From Streptomyces sp. NRRL S-118 (GTDB lineage Bacteria; Actinomycetota; Actinomycetes; Streptomycetales; Streptomycetaceae), in NCBI RefSeq assembly GCF_000716335.1, contig NZ_KL591004.1:320314-384313 (forward strand): a stretch of DNA of 64,000 bases, in the 5' to 3' direction. Positions 1 through 8,753 of this stretch are shown piece by piece. How positions within the stretch are numbered: the first letter of the stretch is position 1; the number at the start of each line of letters is the position of its first letter. The notes under the pieces were generated by a model that did not search any database, was not told the origin of the DNA, and worked only from the letters and a program-made list of their open reading frames with translations. The translations under genes were made by a program, and so were the position numbers.

Positions 1-36
1 GGTGGTCCCGGTGGTCCCGGTGGTCCTGTCGGGCCC

Positions 37-2199
37 CTACGTCCCGTCGGCCCCGTCAGCCCCGGTGGTCCCGGTGGCACCGAGCGCGTCAGGAGCCGCG
101 CCCGCGTCGGCGGCCCCGTCCGCGCCCGCCTCCTCGTACAGCTCGAACCAGATCGACTTGCCCTCGCCCCGCGGGTCCACGCCCCACGCGTGCGCCAGCA
201 CCTCCATCAGGACCAGGCCGCGTCCCGACGAAGCCATCTCGCCCGGGCGGCGCCGGTGCGGCAGCTCGTCGCTGGCGTCCGCCACCTCCACGCGCAGCCG
301 GCGCGTCCCGTGCTCGCCGGTCGCCTCGGCGACGAGCAGGGCGTTGCCGTCGGTGTGCACGAGCACGTTCGTGAGCATCTCGGAGACCATCAGGACCGCC
401 GCGTCGACCTGCTCCTCGTCCGCCCAGTCGTGCAGCAGCTCCCGCAGCTGATGCCGGGCCGCCGCGATCCGCTCCGGCTCCGCCTGCGCGACGGTCAGCG
501 CCGTGCGGCGGGCCACCCGCCGCTGCGCCACGCCGCCCGTCCGGGACAGCAGCAGCACCGCTATGTCGTCCTCGCGCCGGTCGGCGAACGGCCCGGTCGT
601 GTGGTGCGAACCCGGCCCGTGGACCGCCTGCACCAGACTGTCGGCCAGCACCTCCAGCGGATCGGTGGACACGTGCTGCTCCAGCAGCTTGCGGATCCGG
701 GCCCAGCCGGACTCCAGGTCGTGTCCGCCGGTCTCCAGCAGCCCGTCCGTGCAGATCATCAGCGTCTCGCCGGGCTCCAGCGTGAACCGTGTCGTCGGGT
801 AGTCGGTGTCCGGGACGATGCCGAGCGGCAGCCCGCCGGCGGTCGGCCGCAGCACCACCGTGCCGTCGGCCATCCGGATCGCCGGGTCCGGGTGCCCCGC
901 CCGCGCGATGTCCACCGAGCCCGTCGCCGGGTCGACCTCCAGGTACAGGCAGGTCGCGAAGCGCCCCCCGTGGTCGCCGTGGTCGCCCGCGGCCCCGTCC
1001 GTGATGCCGTACAGGAAGCGGGACGCCCGCGACAGCACCGCGTCCGGGCGGTGGCCCTCGGAGGCGTACGCACGCAGGGCGATCCGCAGCTGCCCCATCA
1101 GCCCGGCCGCCCGTACGTCGTGCCCCTGCACATCGCCGATGACCAGGGCGATGCGCCCGCCGGGGAGCTGGATCATGTCGTACCAGTCGCCGCCGACCTG
1201 GAGGCCGCCGCCCGTCGGCACGTACCGCGCGGCCACTTCCATGCCCGGGATCGCCGGGCCGAGGACCGGCATCATCGTGCGCTGCAGCCCCAGTGACAGC
1301 TCGCGCTCCGACTCCGCCACCCCCGCCCGGGCCAGCGCCTGCGCCAGCATCCGGGCCACGGTCGACAGCACGGACCGTTCGTCCGGCGTGAAGGCGACCG
1401 TGTGCTTGAAGGCCGCCATCCAGGCGCCCATCGTGCGCCCGGCGACGATGAGGGGCAGGAACGCCCACGACTCCCTGCCGAAACGCTGCGCCAGGGGCCA
1501 GGTCGCCGGGAAGCGGGTGCGGTACTCCTCCGGCGACGGCAGGTAGATCGCCCGGCCGGTCCGTACGACCTCGGCCGCCGGGTAGTCCGTGTCCAGCGGC
1601 ATGTCCGTGAAGGGGCCGTCGTCGCCCGGGTCGTGCCCGTGGTGCCCGATGATCGTCAGCCGGTCCCCCGCGACGCCGAACACGGCGAGGCCGTCCGGTG
1701 AGAACCCCGGCATCGACAGCGACGCGGCCACCCGCAGCACCTCCGCCGTCGACCGCGCCTCCGCCAGCGCCCGCCCCGCGTCCAGCAGGAACGCCTCCCG
1801 CGAGCGGCGCCAGTCACCGGTGACGGGCGTGCGCGCGGCGGTGCCGGGCTGCGGTTCGGCCACCTCCTGGATCATGCCGACGAGCTGGTAATCGGTACCG
1901 TCGATGAAGGGCTTGGAGCGGCTGCGCACCGTACGGATCACCCGGCCGCTCCCGTCCATGATCCGCAGCCGCGCCTCGGCGAGGGTGCCCTCGGCGACGG
2001 CGAGGTTCACGATCCCGTCGATCTCGTTCCAGTCGACCGGGTGGAAGCGGGACCGCACGGCCGCCTCCGACAGCTCCACCGGCTCGGCGGGCAGGCCGAG
2101 CAGCCGGGCCGCCTCCGCGTCGAGCGTGACGATCCCGGTCGCGTTGTCCCAGCGCCACACGCCGGTCGCGATGGCGGCCAGGACGTCCTCGGTACGCAT
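37..2199 (-). CDS. PAS-GAF-PP2C (SpoIIE)-HATPase regulatory phosphatase
   Basis: A 720-residue multidomain signalling protein. A PAS-like segment lies at about residues 1-115 and a GAF-like sensor at about 130-300. A PP2C/SpoIIE serine phosphatase domain at about 310-530 carries the metal-site motifs GGDWYD and GDVQGHD. A GHKL ATPase domain at about 570-690 has the N-box stretch SEMLTNVLVHTDG and a Gly-rich RGLVLME segment. The last 25 residues are an Ala/Gly/Asp-rich tail. Proteins of this architecture in streptomycetes are thought to dephosphorylate anti-anti-sigma factors and, through the ATPase domain, act like anti-sigma kinases. No anti-anti-sigma partner is adjacent. It is divergent from aspS. 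The ATG at 2199 gives a full PAS domain. No transmembrane segment is seen, so it is probably cytoplasmic. Confidence 0.9.
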   Translation of the reverse strand: MRTEDVLAAIATGVWRWDNATGIVTLDAEAARLLGLPAEPVELSEAAVRSRFHPVDWNEIDGIVNLAVAEGTLAEARLRIMDGSGRVIRTVRSRSKPFIDGTDYQLVGMIQEVAEPQPGTAARTPVTGDWRRSREAFLLDAGRALAEARSTAEVLRVAASLSMPGFSPDGLAVFGVAGDRLTIIGHHGHDPGDDGPFTDMPLDTDYPAAEVVRTGRAIYLPSPEEYRTRFPATWPLAQRFGRESWAFLPLIVAGRTMGAWMAAFKHTVAFTPDERSVLSTVARMLAQALARAGVAESERELSLGLQRTMMPVLGPAIPGMEVAARYVPTGGGLQVGGDWYDMIQLPGGRIALVIGDVQGHDVRAAGLMGQLRIALRAYASEGHRPDAVLSRASRFLYGITDGAAGDHGDHGGRFATCLYLEVDPATGSVDIARAGHPDPAIRMADGTVVLRPTAGGLPLGIVPDTDYPTTRFTLEPGETLMICTDGLLETGGHDLESGWARIRKLLEQHVSTDPLEVLADSLVQAVHGPGSHHTTGPFADRREDDIAVLLLSRTGGVAQRRVARRTALTVAQAEPERIAAARHQLRELLHDWADEEQVDAAVLMVSEMLTNVLVHTDGNALLVAEATGEHGTRRLRVEVADASDELPHRRRPGEMASSGRGLVLMEVLAHAWGVDPRGEGKSIWFELYEEAGADGAADAGAAPDALGATGTTGADGADGT

Positions 2200-2276
2200 T
2201 GCCCCACTCTAGGAAGACGAGCCGACCCGTCGCCACCGTTCGATCTTGGAACCCCGCCGTGACACGGCCGGTACCC

Positions 2277-2304
2277 TTGACGGGTCGAGTTGTACCCCTA
2301 TCCC
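2277..2304 (+). promoter_or_regulatory. candidate aspS promoter
   Basis: TTGACG at 2277-2282 and TATCCC at 2299-2304 are separated by 16 bp and lie about 20 bp before the aspS start, a plausible housekeeping-sigma promoter. It is identified by eye only. Confidence 0.5.
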
Positions 2305-2323
2305 GAAGACTGGATGAACGACG

Positions 2324-4144
2324 ATGCATCGGTACAGGTCCCACACCTGCGGCGAGCTCCGCGCCTCTGACGTCGGCACCGACGTCCGGCTGAGCGGCTG
2401 GCTGCACAATCGGCGCGACCTGGGCGGCATCCTCTTCATCGATCTGCGCGACCACTACGGCATCACGCAGCTGGTCGCCCGGCCCGGCACCGCCGCGTAC
2501 GAGGCGCTGGACAAGCAGACCAAGGAGTCCGTGGTACGCGTCGACGGCAAGGTCGTCTCGCGCGGAGCGGAGAACATCAACGCCGACCTGCCGACCGGTG
2601 AGGTCGAGGTCGAGGTCTCCGACGTCGAGGTCCTCGGCGCGTCCGCCCCGCTGCCGTTCACGATCAACACGGACGACGGCGTCAACGAGGAGCGCCGCCT
2701 GGAGTACCGCTTCCTCGACCTGCGCCGCGAGCGCATGCACCGCAACATCATGCTGCGCACCGCGGTCATCTCCGCCATGCGCCAGAAGATGACGGCGCTC
2801 GGCTTCAACGAGATGGCGACCCCGATCCTCACCGCGACCTCGCCCGAGGGCGCGCGCGACTTCGTCGTCCCGTCCCGCCTGAACCCCGGCAAGTTCTACG
2901 CGCTGCCGCAGGCGCCGCAGCAGTTCAAGCAGCTGCTGATGATCTCGGGCTTCGACCGGTACTTCCAGATCGCGCCCTGCTTCCGCGACGAGGACGCCCG
3001 CGCCGACCGCTCGCCGGGCGAGTTCTACCAGCTCGACATCGAGATGAGCTTCGTCGAGCAGGAGGACGTCTTCCAGCCGGTCGAGAAGCTCATGACCGAG
3101 CTGTTCGAGGAGTTCGGCGGCGGCCGCCACGTCACCTCGCCGTTCCCGCGGATCCCGTTCCGCGAGGCGATGTTGAAGTACGGCTCCGACAAGCCGGACC
3201 TGCGCGCGCGGCTGGAGCTCGTCGACATCACGGACGTGTTCGCCGACTCCGGGTTCAAGGCGTTCGCGGGCAAGCACGTGCGGGCGCTGCCGGTCCCGGA
3301 CGTGGCCGACCAGACCCGTAAGTTCTTCGACTCCCTCGGCGACTTCGCCGTCGAGCACGGCGCCAAGGGCCTGGCCTGGATCCGCGTCGGCGAGGACATG
3401 GCCCTCACCGGTCCGATCGCCAAGTTCCTCACCGAGGACGACGTCACGACGCTGGTGGAGCGCCTCGGCCTCAAGCCGGGCCACGCGGTGTTCTTCGGCG
3501 CCGGCGAGTTCGACGAGGTCTCCAAGATCATGGGCGCGGTCCGCGTCGAGGCCGCCAAGCGGGCCGGCCACTTCGAGGAGAACGTCTTCCGCTTCTGCTG
3601 GATCGTCGACTTCCCGATGTACGAGAAGGACGAGGAGACCGGCCGGATCGACTTCTCGCACAACCCCTTCTCGATGCCGCAGGGCGGCCTGGAGGCCCTG
3701 GAGACCCAGGACCCGCTGGACATCCTGGGCTGGCAGTACGACATCGTGTGCAACGGCGTCGAGCTGTCCTCCGGCGCGATCCGGAACCACGAGCCGGACA
3801 TCATGTTCAAGGCGTTCGAGATCGCGGGCTACGACCGCGAGACGGTCGAGCGCGAGTTCACCGGCATGCTCAAGGCCTTCCAGTACGGCGCCCCGCCGCA
3901 CGGCGGCATCGCCCCGGGCGTGGACCGCATCGTCATGCTCCTCGCGGACGAGCCGAACATCCGCGAGACGATCGCCTTCCCGCTGAACGGCAACGCCCAG
4001 GACCTGATGATGGGCGCCCCGACGGAGCTGGACGAGGCCCGCCTGCGCGAGCTGAACATCCAGCTGCGCAAGCCGGTGGCGAAGGAGAAGCCGTCCGACG
4101 CCCGCCCGGTGACGGACGCGGTGCACCCGGACGCGGCGCGGTAG
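2324..4144 (+). CDS. aspS: aspartyl-tRNA synthetase
   Basis: Class II synthetase of 606 residues that charges tRNA-Asp with aspartate in the cytoplasm. The N-terminal OB-fold anticodon-binding domain includes [19 protein letters not shown]. Motif 2 is seen as [11 protein letters not shown], and motif 3 near the C-terminus as [14 protein letters not shown]. The spacer between motifs 2 and 3 matches the bacterial GAD-type insertion, and the length is normal for bacterial AspRS. The GEFYQ sequence after motif 2 differs from the RQPEFTQ form common in other bacteria; from memory this is the form found in Streptomyces AspRS. Whether it also charges tRNA-Asn cannot be decided from sequence reading alone. 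It is monocistronic, with a strong hairpin right after the stop. Confidence 0.97.
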   Translation: MHRYRSHTCGELRASDVGTDVRLSGWLHNRRDLGGILFIDLRDHYGITQLVARPGTAAYEALDKQTKESVVRVDGKVVSRGAENINADLPTGEVEVEVSDVEVLGASAPLPFTINTDDGVNEERRLEYRFLDLRRERMHRNIMLRTAVISAMRQKMTALGFNEMATPILTATSPEGARDFVVPSRLNPGKFYALPQAPQQFKQLLMISGFDRYFQIAPCFRDEDARADRSPGEFYQLDIEMSFVEQEDVFQPVEKLMTELFEEFGGGRHVTSPFPRIPFREAMLKYGSDKPDLRARLELVDITDVFADSGFKAFAGKHVRALPVPDVADQTRKFFDSLGDFAVEHGAKGLAWIRVGEDMALTGPIAKFLTEDDVTTLVERLGLKPGHAVFFGAGEFDEVSKIMGAVRVEAAKRAGHFEENVFRFCWIVDFPMYEKDEETGRIDFSHNPFSMPQGGLEALETQDPLDILGWQYDIVCNGVELSSGAIRNHEPDIMFKAFEIAGYDRETVEREFTGMLKAFQYGAPPHGGIAPGVDRIVMLLADEPNIRETIAFPLNGNAQDLMMGAPTELDEARLRELNIQLRKPVAKEKPSDARPVTDAVHPDAAR

Positions 4145-4163
4145 GCACGCGCACGGAGTGTCC

Positions 4164-4199
4164 GAAGGCCCGGGATCCTCGGATCCCGGGCTTCTTCGT
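4164..4199 (+). terminator. terminator after aspS
   Basis: A G+C-rich hairpin of about 11-12 bp (arms 4166-4177 and 4182-4193, tetraloop CTCG) starts about 20 bp after the aspS stop and is followed by a short T-rich stretch. It would also shield aspS from the convergent HTH gene. Confidence 0.75.
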
Positions 4200-4206
4200 T
4201 CCCGGG

Positions 4207-5067
4207 TCACGGTCCTGAAGCGCATGGCCCGCAGGTGCCTGGCTCAGGGCCGCGGAAGGCGCGGTCGCAGGTGTCGCAGTTCTGGAGCGGATGCCGGACG
4301 GCCGCGGGTGCTTCCGGGGCGCGGAAGGGCGGCAGGGGCGGGAGCAGGGCGGCGAGGCGGTGGGCCAGGAGGGCGGCCGGGCGGTGCAGCGGCTCCGGTG
4401 GCAGGCCGGTGGTCAGAGCGCGCTGGACGGCCTCGGGTGTGAGGTCGCGTTCGAGCCAGGCGGCGACGCCCGGGACGAGATGCTCGGCGTCCGTGGCGGA
4501 GAGCAGGAGGCGGGGATCCTCGCGGCGGAGGCCGGAGAGCACCCCCAGGGCGGTCCGGAGCAGGTCGGGGGCGGGGTACGCGGGCCGCGGTACGGCGGGC
4601 AGCGCGCGGCGGCGGGCCTGCTCGTCGGCGCTCCGCCGGGGCCGGGGCTTCGGCGCCTCGGTGGCGCTGGACCGGCCGGGCTGGTTGCAGGAGACCGTGC
4701 GGGTGACGATCCTGCCCCCATCGGTGCGCATGCGGGTGCGACGCAGATAGCCGTGGGCCTCCAGCTCGCGCAGGGCGCCCGCGATCCGGGTCTTTCCTTC
4801 GGGGAAGCGGCCGGTGAGGGTGCCGATGTCGACCTGGGCGCCGCCGGGGAGCGACTGGATGTGGACGGCCAGGCCGATCGCGAGGAGCGACAGTTCGGCG
4901 TGCTGGGCGAGGTGGTTGCCGATCACCGTGAAGCGGCTGGTGTGACGGGAGTTGTCGTGGATGACGCCGCCGCAGTGCGTGGCCTTGCGGGCTCGCCGGG
5001 AGGGGTGGTTTTTCCCGTCGCTACGGGACTGGGCGTGCGCGCGCACGCTAGTGTTTTGGGTATCCAT
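4207..5067 (-). CDS. winged-helix (HTH) domain protein
   Basis: Predicted protein of 286 residues. The start is set at the ATG at 5067, which begins MDTQNTSVRAHAQSRSDG; the frame stays open upstream but that part looks non-coding. Residues about 45-115 form a winged helix-turn-helix (FTVIGNHLAQHAELSLLAIGL followed by IGTLTGRFPEGKTRIAGALR and a wing with YLRRTRMRT), like replication-initiator or MarR-type helper HTH proteins common in streptomycetes. The C-terminal half is Ala/Pro/Arg-rich and ends in a possible zinc-binding CDTCDRAF...CGPC motif. Its DNA target is unknown. It is convergent with aspS and downstream of the ATP-binding protein on the same strand, but a hairpin separates them. 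Confidence 0.7.
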   Translation of the reverse strand: MDTQNTSVRAHAQSRSDGKNHPSRRARKATHCGGVIHDNSRHTSRFTVIGNHLAQHAELSLLAIGLAVHIQSLPGGAQVDIGTLTGRFPEGKTRIAGALRELEAHGYLRRTRMRTDGGRIVTRTVSCNQPGRSSATEAPKPRPRRSADEQARRRALPAVPRPAYPAPDLLRTALGVLSGLRREDPRLLLSATDAEHLVPGVAAWLERDLTPEAVQRALTTGLPPEPLHRPAALLAHRLAALLPPLPPFRAPEAPAAVRHPLQNCDTCDRAFRGPEPGTCGPCASGP

Positions 5068-5312
5068 CGGGAAGCCCTTAACTTCCTCGGTGGTCAGGCC
5101 CTCGCCTTGGGATTCGCACTCCCGGCGGGGGCCGACGCATGTCAGTGGTGATGTGGTGTGTCGCGCTGAGCGTAGATCAAGCAACCCGCCCCAAAGATAG
5201 CCAAGTTGCCATTTTTCACCCGAGTGAGTGAGCGGCTCATCGAACGGGAGGAGGGGTGGGGTTTGGTGAGGTTCTTTCCCTCTCTTCGTTCCTGGGGGAG
5301 ACCGGCGGCCCC

Positions 5313-5340
5313 ACCGGAGTCCACGATCCCGGACTCCGGT
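5313..5340 (-). terminator. terminator of the ATP-binding protein gene
   Basis: Perfect 10-bp inverted repeat (5313-5322 and 5331-5340) with an 8-nt loop, about 20 bp past the stop of the minus-strand ATP-binding protein gene. The rest of the 5068-5360 gap shows no gene. Confidence 0.6.
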
Positions 5341-5360
5341 GACTGAGCCGTTCTCGCACA

Positions 5361-5813
5361 TCAGAGGGGCGTGAGGTCGACTTCCGCCCAGACGGTCTTC
5401 TGGGGGGCGGGGCCGAGCCCGACGCCCCAGCGGTCGGCGAGCGCCTCGACGAGGAGCAGCCCGCGGCCGGAGTCCCCGTCGGGCGACGGCAGCCGCCGGC
5501 GCGGCAGAGCGTCGGCCCGGGTGTCCGTGACCTCGATCCGCAGGGCGTCCTCGTGGACGAGCAGTACGAGCCGGAAGTCACGGCCGGCCACGCGGCCGTG
5601 CGTGGCGGCGTTGGCCGTGAGCTCCGCGACAAGCTGCACGGCGGCCTCGGTCACGCGATGCGGCAGTTCCTCCCTGGTGCGCATCCACTCGGCGGCGAGC
5701 AGCCGGGCGAGCCGCGCACCGCGTGGTGTGGGGGACAGCAGCACGCGGAAGTGGGCGGAGGGCGAGAGGAGTTGAGCGACGTCGATCTGGTTCACGTCAC
5801 TGAGCGTGGCCAC
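5361..5813 (-). CDS. ATP-binding (GHKL) anti-sigma-like protein
   Basis: A 150-residue single-domain GHKL/HATPase_c protein like the SpoIIAB/RsbW-type kinases abundant in Streptomyces. The N-box is ELTANAATHG at about residues 64-73, and a glycine-rich GDSGRGLLLVEAL follows at about 112-124. It would bind ATP and control a sigma factor or a partner regulator in the cytoplasm. The start is GTG at 5813, preceded by a purine-rich stretch. It is divergent from the WhiJ-like gene at 5952; in many streptomycetes such ATPases sit beside a WhiJ-like regulator and a DUF397 protein, as here. The partner is not identifiable from this window. Confidence 0.85.
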   Translation of the reverse strand: MATLSDVNQIDVAQLLSPSAHFRVLLSPTPRGARLARLLAAEWMRTREELPHRVTEAAVQLVAELTANAATHGRVAGRDFRLVLLVHEDALRIEVTDTRADALPRRRLPSPDGDSGRGLLLVEALADRWGVGLGPAPQKTVWAEVDLTPL

Positions 5814-5857
5814 CTTCGCCTACCGTGAACAGTGACAAGGTCGATACGTAGGGTGAC

Positions 5858-5892
5858 TGTCCGGAGCTTGTCCACTGCTGTCCGGGCTGTCC
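5858..5892. promoter_or_regulatory. four helical-phase TGTCC direct repeats (candidate operator)
   Basis: TGTCC occurs at 5858, 5869, 5879 and 5888, with spacings of 11, 10 and 9 bp, in the 138-bp divergent gap between the ATP-binding protein and the WhiJ-like regulator. One copy per helical turn suggests cooperative binding on one DNA face, possibly by the WhiJ-like protein itself. Confidence 0.4.
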
Positions 5893-5951
5893 GAATCCGC
5901 CCGTGGGGTAGGGACGTCGCGGCACGAGAGCGCGGACAGAGGGGTGCGGGT

Positions 5952-6830
5952 ATGTCGGTGGACGGCGAGACCGGGGTGCGGCTCAGGAGCGAGGCGGACG
6001 AGCCGGGTTGGGAGGTGGACCCGGACGACGACTGGGGCGTGGCCGTCATCGCCACGGTGGGCCGGCAGGTGAAGCTGCGGAGGGAGGCGGTGGGGATGCG
6101 CGCCGCCGACTTCGGTGTGGCCGTCGGCTACGGCGAGGACCTCATCTACAAGATCGAGGCCGGAAAGCGGATCCCCCGGCCCGAGTTCCTGGACAAGGCG
6201 GACGAGGTCCTGGGGGCGGGTGGTCTGCTCTCGGCCATGAAGGAGGACGTGGCGAAGGTCCGGTACCCGAAGAAGGTGCGGGAGTTGGCGAAGCTGGAGG
6301 CGCGGGCGGTCGAGTTCCAGCTGTACGACCCGCTGAACATTCACGGCCTGTTGCAGACACCGGAGTACGCACGCGGGCTGCTGCTCATGCGAAGGCCCGC
6401 GTACTCGCAGGACGAGGTGGAGCGGATGGTGGCCGGTCGTGTCGCCCGTAAGTCCGTTTTCGAGCGGGACCCTGTACCCGAACTCGGCTTCGTCCTGGAG
6501 GAGTGGACGCTTCGGCGTCCTCTGGGCGGAAGGGCGCTGCTGCGTGCCCAGCTCGGACACCTGCTGGAGGTGGCAGGGCTGAGGAACGTCGAGCTTCAGG
6601 TGATGCCGATGAGCCGCGAGGAGCATGCCGGACTGGCAGGCGGTATCGAGGTGCTGAAGTTCGGCGACGGGTCGGCCGTCGGGCGCTCACCTGCCGTGGC
6701 CAACGGCCGACCCGTGACCGAGCGGAAACAGCTCCATATCCTGGAGTTGCGCTACGGCATCATCCGGGCCCAGGCTCTCACTCCCCGTGAGTCGACAGCC
6801 TTCATCGAGCAACTGCTGGGAGAGACATGA
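5952..6830 (+). CDS. WhiJ/Scr1-like XRE regulator with DUF5753 domain
   Basis: A 292-residue regulator. An XRE-type helix-turn-helix at about residues 30-85 contains LRREAVGMRAADFGVAVGYG and IYKIEAGKRIPRPEFL. The rest is the DUF5753 module, recognised by FQLYDPLNIHGLLQTPEYAR and the later VELQVMPMSREEHAGLAGG. The family (WhiJ, Scr1 and relatives) controls development and antibiotic production in Streptomyces together with small BldB/DUF397 partners. The start is the ATG at 5952. Its last codons overlap the DUF397 gene (ATGA), so the pair is probably translationally coupled. A divergent ATP-binding gene completes the usual triad. Confidence 0.9.
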   Translation: MSVDGETGVRLRSEADEPGWEVDPDDDWGVAVIATVGRQVKLRREAVGMRAADFGVAVGYGEDLIYKIEAGKRIPRPEFLDKADEVLGAGGLLSAMKEDVAKVRYPKKVRELAKLEARAVEFQLYDPLNIHGLLQTPEYARGLLLMRRPAYSQDEVERMVAGRVARKSVFERDPVPELGFVLEEWTLRRPLGGRALLRAQLGHLLEVAGLRNVELQVMPMSREEHAGLAGGIEVLKFGDGSAVGRSPAVANGRPVTERKQLHILELRYGIIRAQALTPRESTAFIEQLLGET

Positions 6831-7036
6831 TCCGCAACACCTCGGCCGGGGACGCCTCCGGACTGGCGTGGTTCAAGAGCAGCTACAGCAGCAGCAGCGA
6901 GGGCGACTCGTGCGTCGAGGTCGCCACTTCCCCGGGCACGGTCCACGTCCGCGACTCCAAGTGCCTCGGCGGCCCCCAGCTCGCGCTCACCCCGACCGCC
7001 TGGGCGGGCTTCGTGTCGTACGCGTCGGGCAACTGA
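6827..7036 (+). CDS. DUF397 protein (BldB-like small partner)
   Basis: A 69-residue protein of the DUF397 family. The diagnostic parts are WFKSSYSSSSEGDSCVEVA, then VHVRDSK and a closing LTPTAWAGFVSY. These small proteins pair with WhiJ-like XRE/DUF5753 regulators and are thought to modulate or antagonise them. It starts inside the stop of the regulator gene (ATGA overlap at 6827-6830), a strong sign of stoichiometric co-expression. It has no membrane segment or signal peptide. Confidence 0.93.
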   Translation: MIRNTSAGDASGLAWFKSSYSSSSEGDSCVEVATSPGTVHVRDSKCLGGPQLALTPTAWAGFVSYASGN

Positions 7037-7102
7037 CGGCACCGACCGCACGTGCCACACCCGGTCCGCTGCCGCTCGACCAGGTCCGGGTTTGCCAGGA
7101 GC

Positions 7103-7126
7103 GCCCGGGATATCCGGATCCCGGGC
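7103..7126. terminator. bidirectional terminator hairpin
   Basis: Perfect 9-bp inverted repeat, GCCCGGGAT at 7103-7111 and ATCCCGGGC at 7118-7126, with a 6-nt loop. It lies between the DUF397 gene and the convergent immunity-like gene. The remainder of 7037-7195 holds no recognisable gene. Confidence 0.65.
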
Positions 7127-7195
7127 CCGTCGCACCGACGACCCCGAACTCCTTGATCGGGCGGACGCCCCGCTGGTCGCCCTGGCCGCCGCCGG

Positions 7196-8008
7196 TCATT
7201 CTCCCCCTGGCCCTCGCTTCGTTTCCCGGACGAGGCTTCGGATCCTCTCCCGCAGCTCACTGTCCGTCAGGTTACCGGGCTCTCTGAGTTCAGGGTCGGG
7301 CGTGTAGTCCTAAAGCACCATGAACACTCGATCGAGAAGATCGGTCAAGTGCCCGCTTGCCCGTTCACCCTGAGAATATGCGGACCTCCGGGCTTCCCAC
7401 CATCCGTCCGCGAATTCCGCCGCGGTGCATGTGCCCTGAGTAAAGCTGGTAAGGAGCGACATAAGGCGAGCTGAAGCAGTTCCCGGTGTGACATCGCCGG
7501 GGCGGGACCACGCTCTGTGGACAGACGGGTAGGTTGTGGCGATCCTCTGGAGATATGGCCAATGCCTCTCCAACGCCCGTGCGTAGCGCCCGAAGCTAGC
7601 CCGGGCCGCATCGATTCCTTCAGGCACTGCGGCGGTCAGGAACACCTCAGTCCCGGCAATCAGCGTGTATCCCGGTGCGGGAAACAGCACGGCTCCTTGC
7701 AGGTCCGGGGTGTACAGAATCGCAGGAGGCGTAGTACCAGCGAGGCCGGTCTCGGTGGGTCGACGCGGTACTGCCCTGGCCGAGGTGCCGTGGGTGACGG
7801 CCGTAGGCGGGGCGTCGAGAATGTGCTGCGTGCCCACAGCCCGGCACCCTGCTTCGATGCGGCGAATCATGGCGGCGTCCAGGTGGGTGCTTGCGGGGAC
7901 AGGGGCCACGCTCTTGCCGGACAGCCATGCCTGCGCGAAGACTCCGTCCGGTCCGAGCAACAGGCTTTGCTGCTCGAGCCGGCTGTCATGGGGAGGTGGT
8001 GTCACCAC
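7196..8008 (-). pseudogene. colicin-immunity-like protein interrupted by an in-frame TAG
   Basis: Reading from GTG 8008, 232 codons end at TAG 7310-7312. The same frame then continues for 37 more sense codons, beginning DYTPDPELREPGNLTDSELR, to a TGA at 7196-7198. The segment before the stop (AAEFADGWWEARRSA, then LLDRVFMVL) and the one after it together resemble the C-terminus of actinobacterial colicin-immunity-type proteins, where from memory the junction reads like LEDY followed by a charged helix. One G-to-T change (GAG to TAG) would explain the break. The N-terminal part resembles an SseB-like or secretion-associated domain. The function would be immunity or antitoxin, but no cognate toxin is adjacent. 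The 232-residue form may still be made; a sequencing error or readthrough is also possible. Confidence 0.7.
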
Positions 8009-8106
8009 AAGAACCCCTTATGAATGATTCCGTCGAGCTGCACTCGGCGCCCTCCACGGAGACGATCCCCAGTCGGGGTACGGGTTCGGCGTCGGCGTGC
8101 ATGCGG

Positions 8107-8736
8107 TCAGTCCCTCGCATCGAGGATGTGCGCGAACGTCCTGAAGCGCTGCTTGATCGCCGCAGGAGTGGTCGAGGAGGGCATCAGGACACCAGGGAGA
8201 TACGCCACGCGCCACATGCGGAAGACGTCCCGGACGGCAGTCGCGTGACCGAGTCCGACCAGGGCGGCCGCGATGTCGATGACCGCGACGATGAGCGGCA
8301 CGAGGTCTTCCGGGTCACGGTGAGGGATTCTCTGCGCGGCCGCTCCCACGAGTGCGTGCATGAGGTTCACCAGTTGGATGTCGGCTCCGGCGCGGAGCAT
8401 TCTCCGTACGCTCTCGGGCTGTTCGAGGAGTGGTGAGTACGCTTCGACGCCACCGGACCACAGCAGCAGTGAGGCCGCGGTGATGGCGTGATCGCGATGC
8501 CAGCCCAGGTCATCGACGATGCGCATCGTTTCGGGCGGAAAGCCCCCGATATCCCGCACGGCCGCCAGGATCCGGTTCAACTCGTCGCGATGACGGGCGG
8601 TGAAGTCACTCACCGAGATGGTCGACAGCGGCCGGCCACCGCCCGCGTCGACGACCGATCCGATTTCCACGATGCCGCCCAGCGGGCCGAAGACTTCCCG
8701 CCCGAGCCTTTCGGTTTTCCCGCGCCCTTTCGTCAC
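8107..8736 (-). CDS. hypothetical helical protein
   Basis: A 209-residue protein I do not recognise. It starts at GTG 8736, 17 bp after the end of the reductase gene on the same strand, so it may be co-transcribed with it. It is soluble and mostly helical, with a conserved-looking core ([19 protein letters not shown], then [21 protein letters not shown]) and a hydrophobic stretch near residues 150-170 ([17 protein letters not shown]), probably buried helix rather than a membrane anchor. G+C content looks somewhat lower than in the flanking metabolic genes, as in the neighbouring immunity-like gene, which hints at accessory DNA. No function is proposed. Confidence 0.6.
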   Translation of the reverse strand: MTKGRGKTERLGREVFGPLGGIVEIGSVVDAGGGRPLSTISVSDFTARHRDELNRILAAVRDIGGFPPETMRIVDDLGWHRDHAITAASLLLWSGGVEAYSPLLEQPESVRRMLRAGADIQLVNLMHALVGAAAQRIPHRDPEDLVPLIVAVIDIAAALVGLGHATAVRDVFRMWRVAYLPGVLMPSSTTPAAIKQRFRTFAHILDARD

Positions 8737-8753
8737 TCCATATGCTTACCGGA

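Noticed and set aside
1814..4225. 803-codon frame antisense to aspS and crossing into the PP2C gene
   Set aside because: Low-complexity Val/Arg/Leu-rich antisense frame with no ribosome site; aspS is certain on the other strand.
4207..5361. Longer 384-residue form of the HTH protein
   Set aside because: The extra 98 N-terminal residues cover a terminator and look non-coding; ATG 5067 is a better start.
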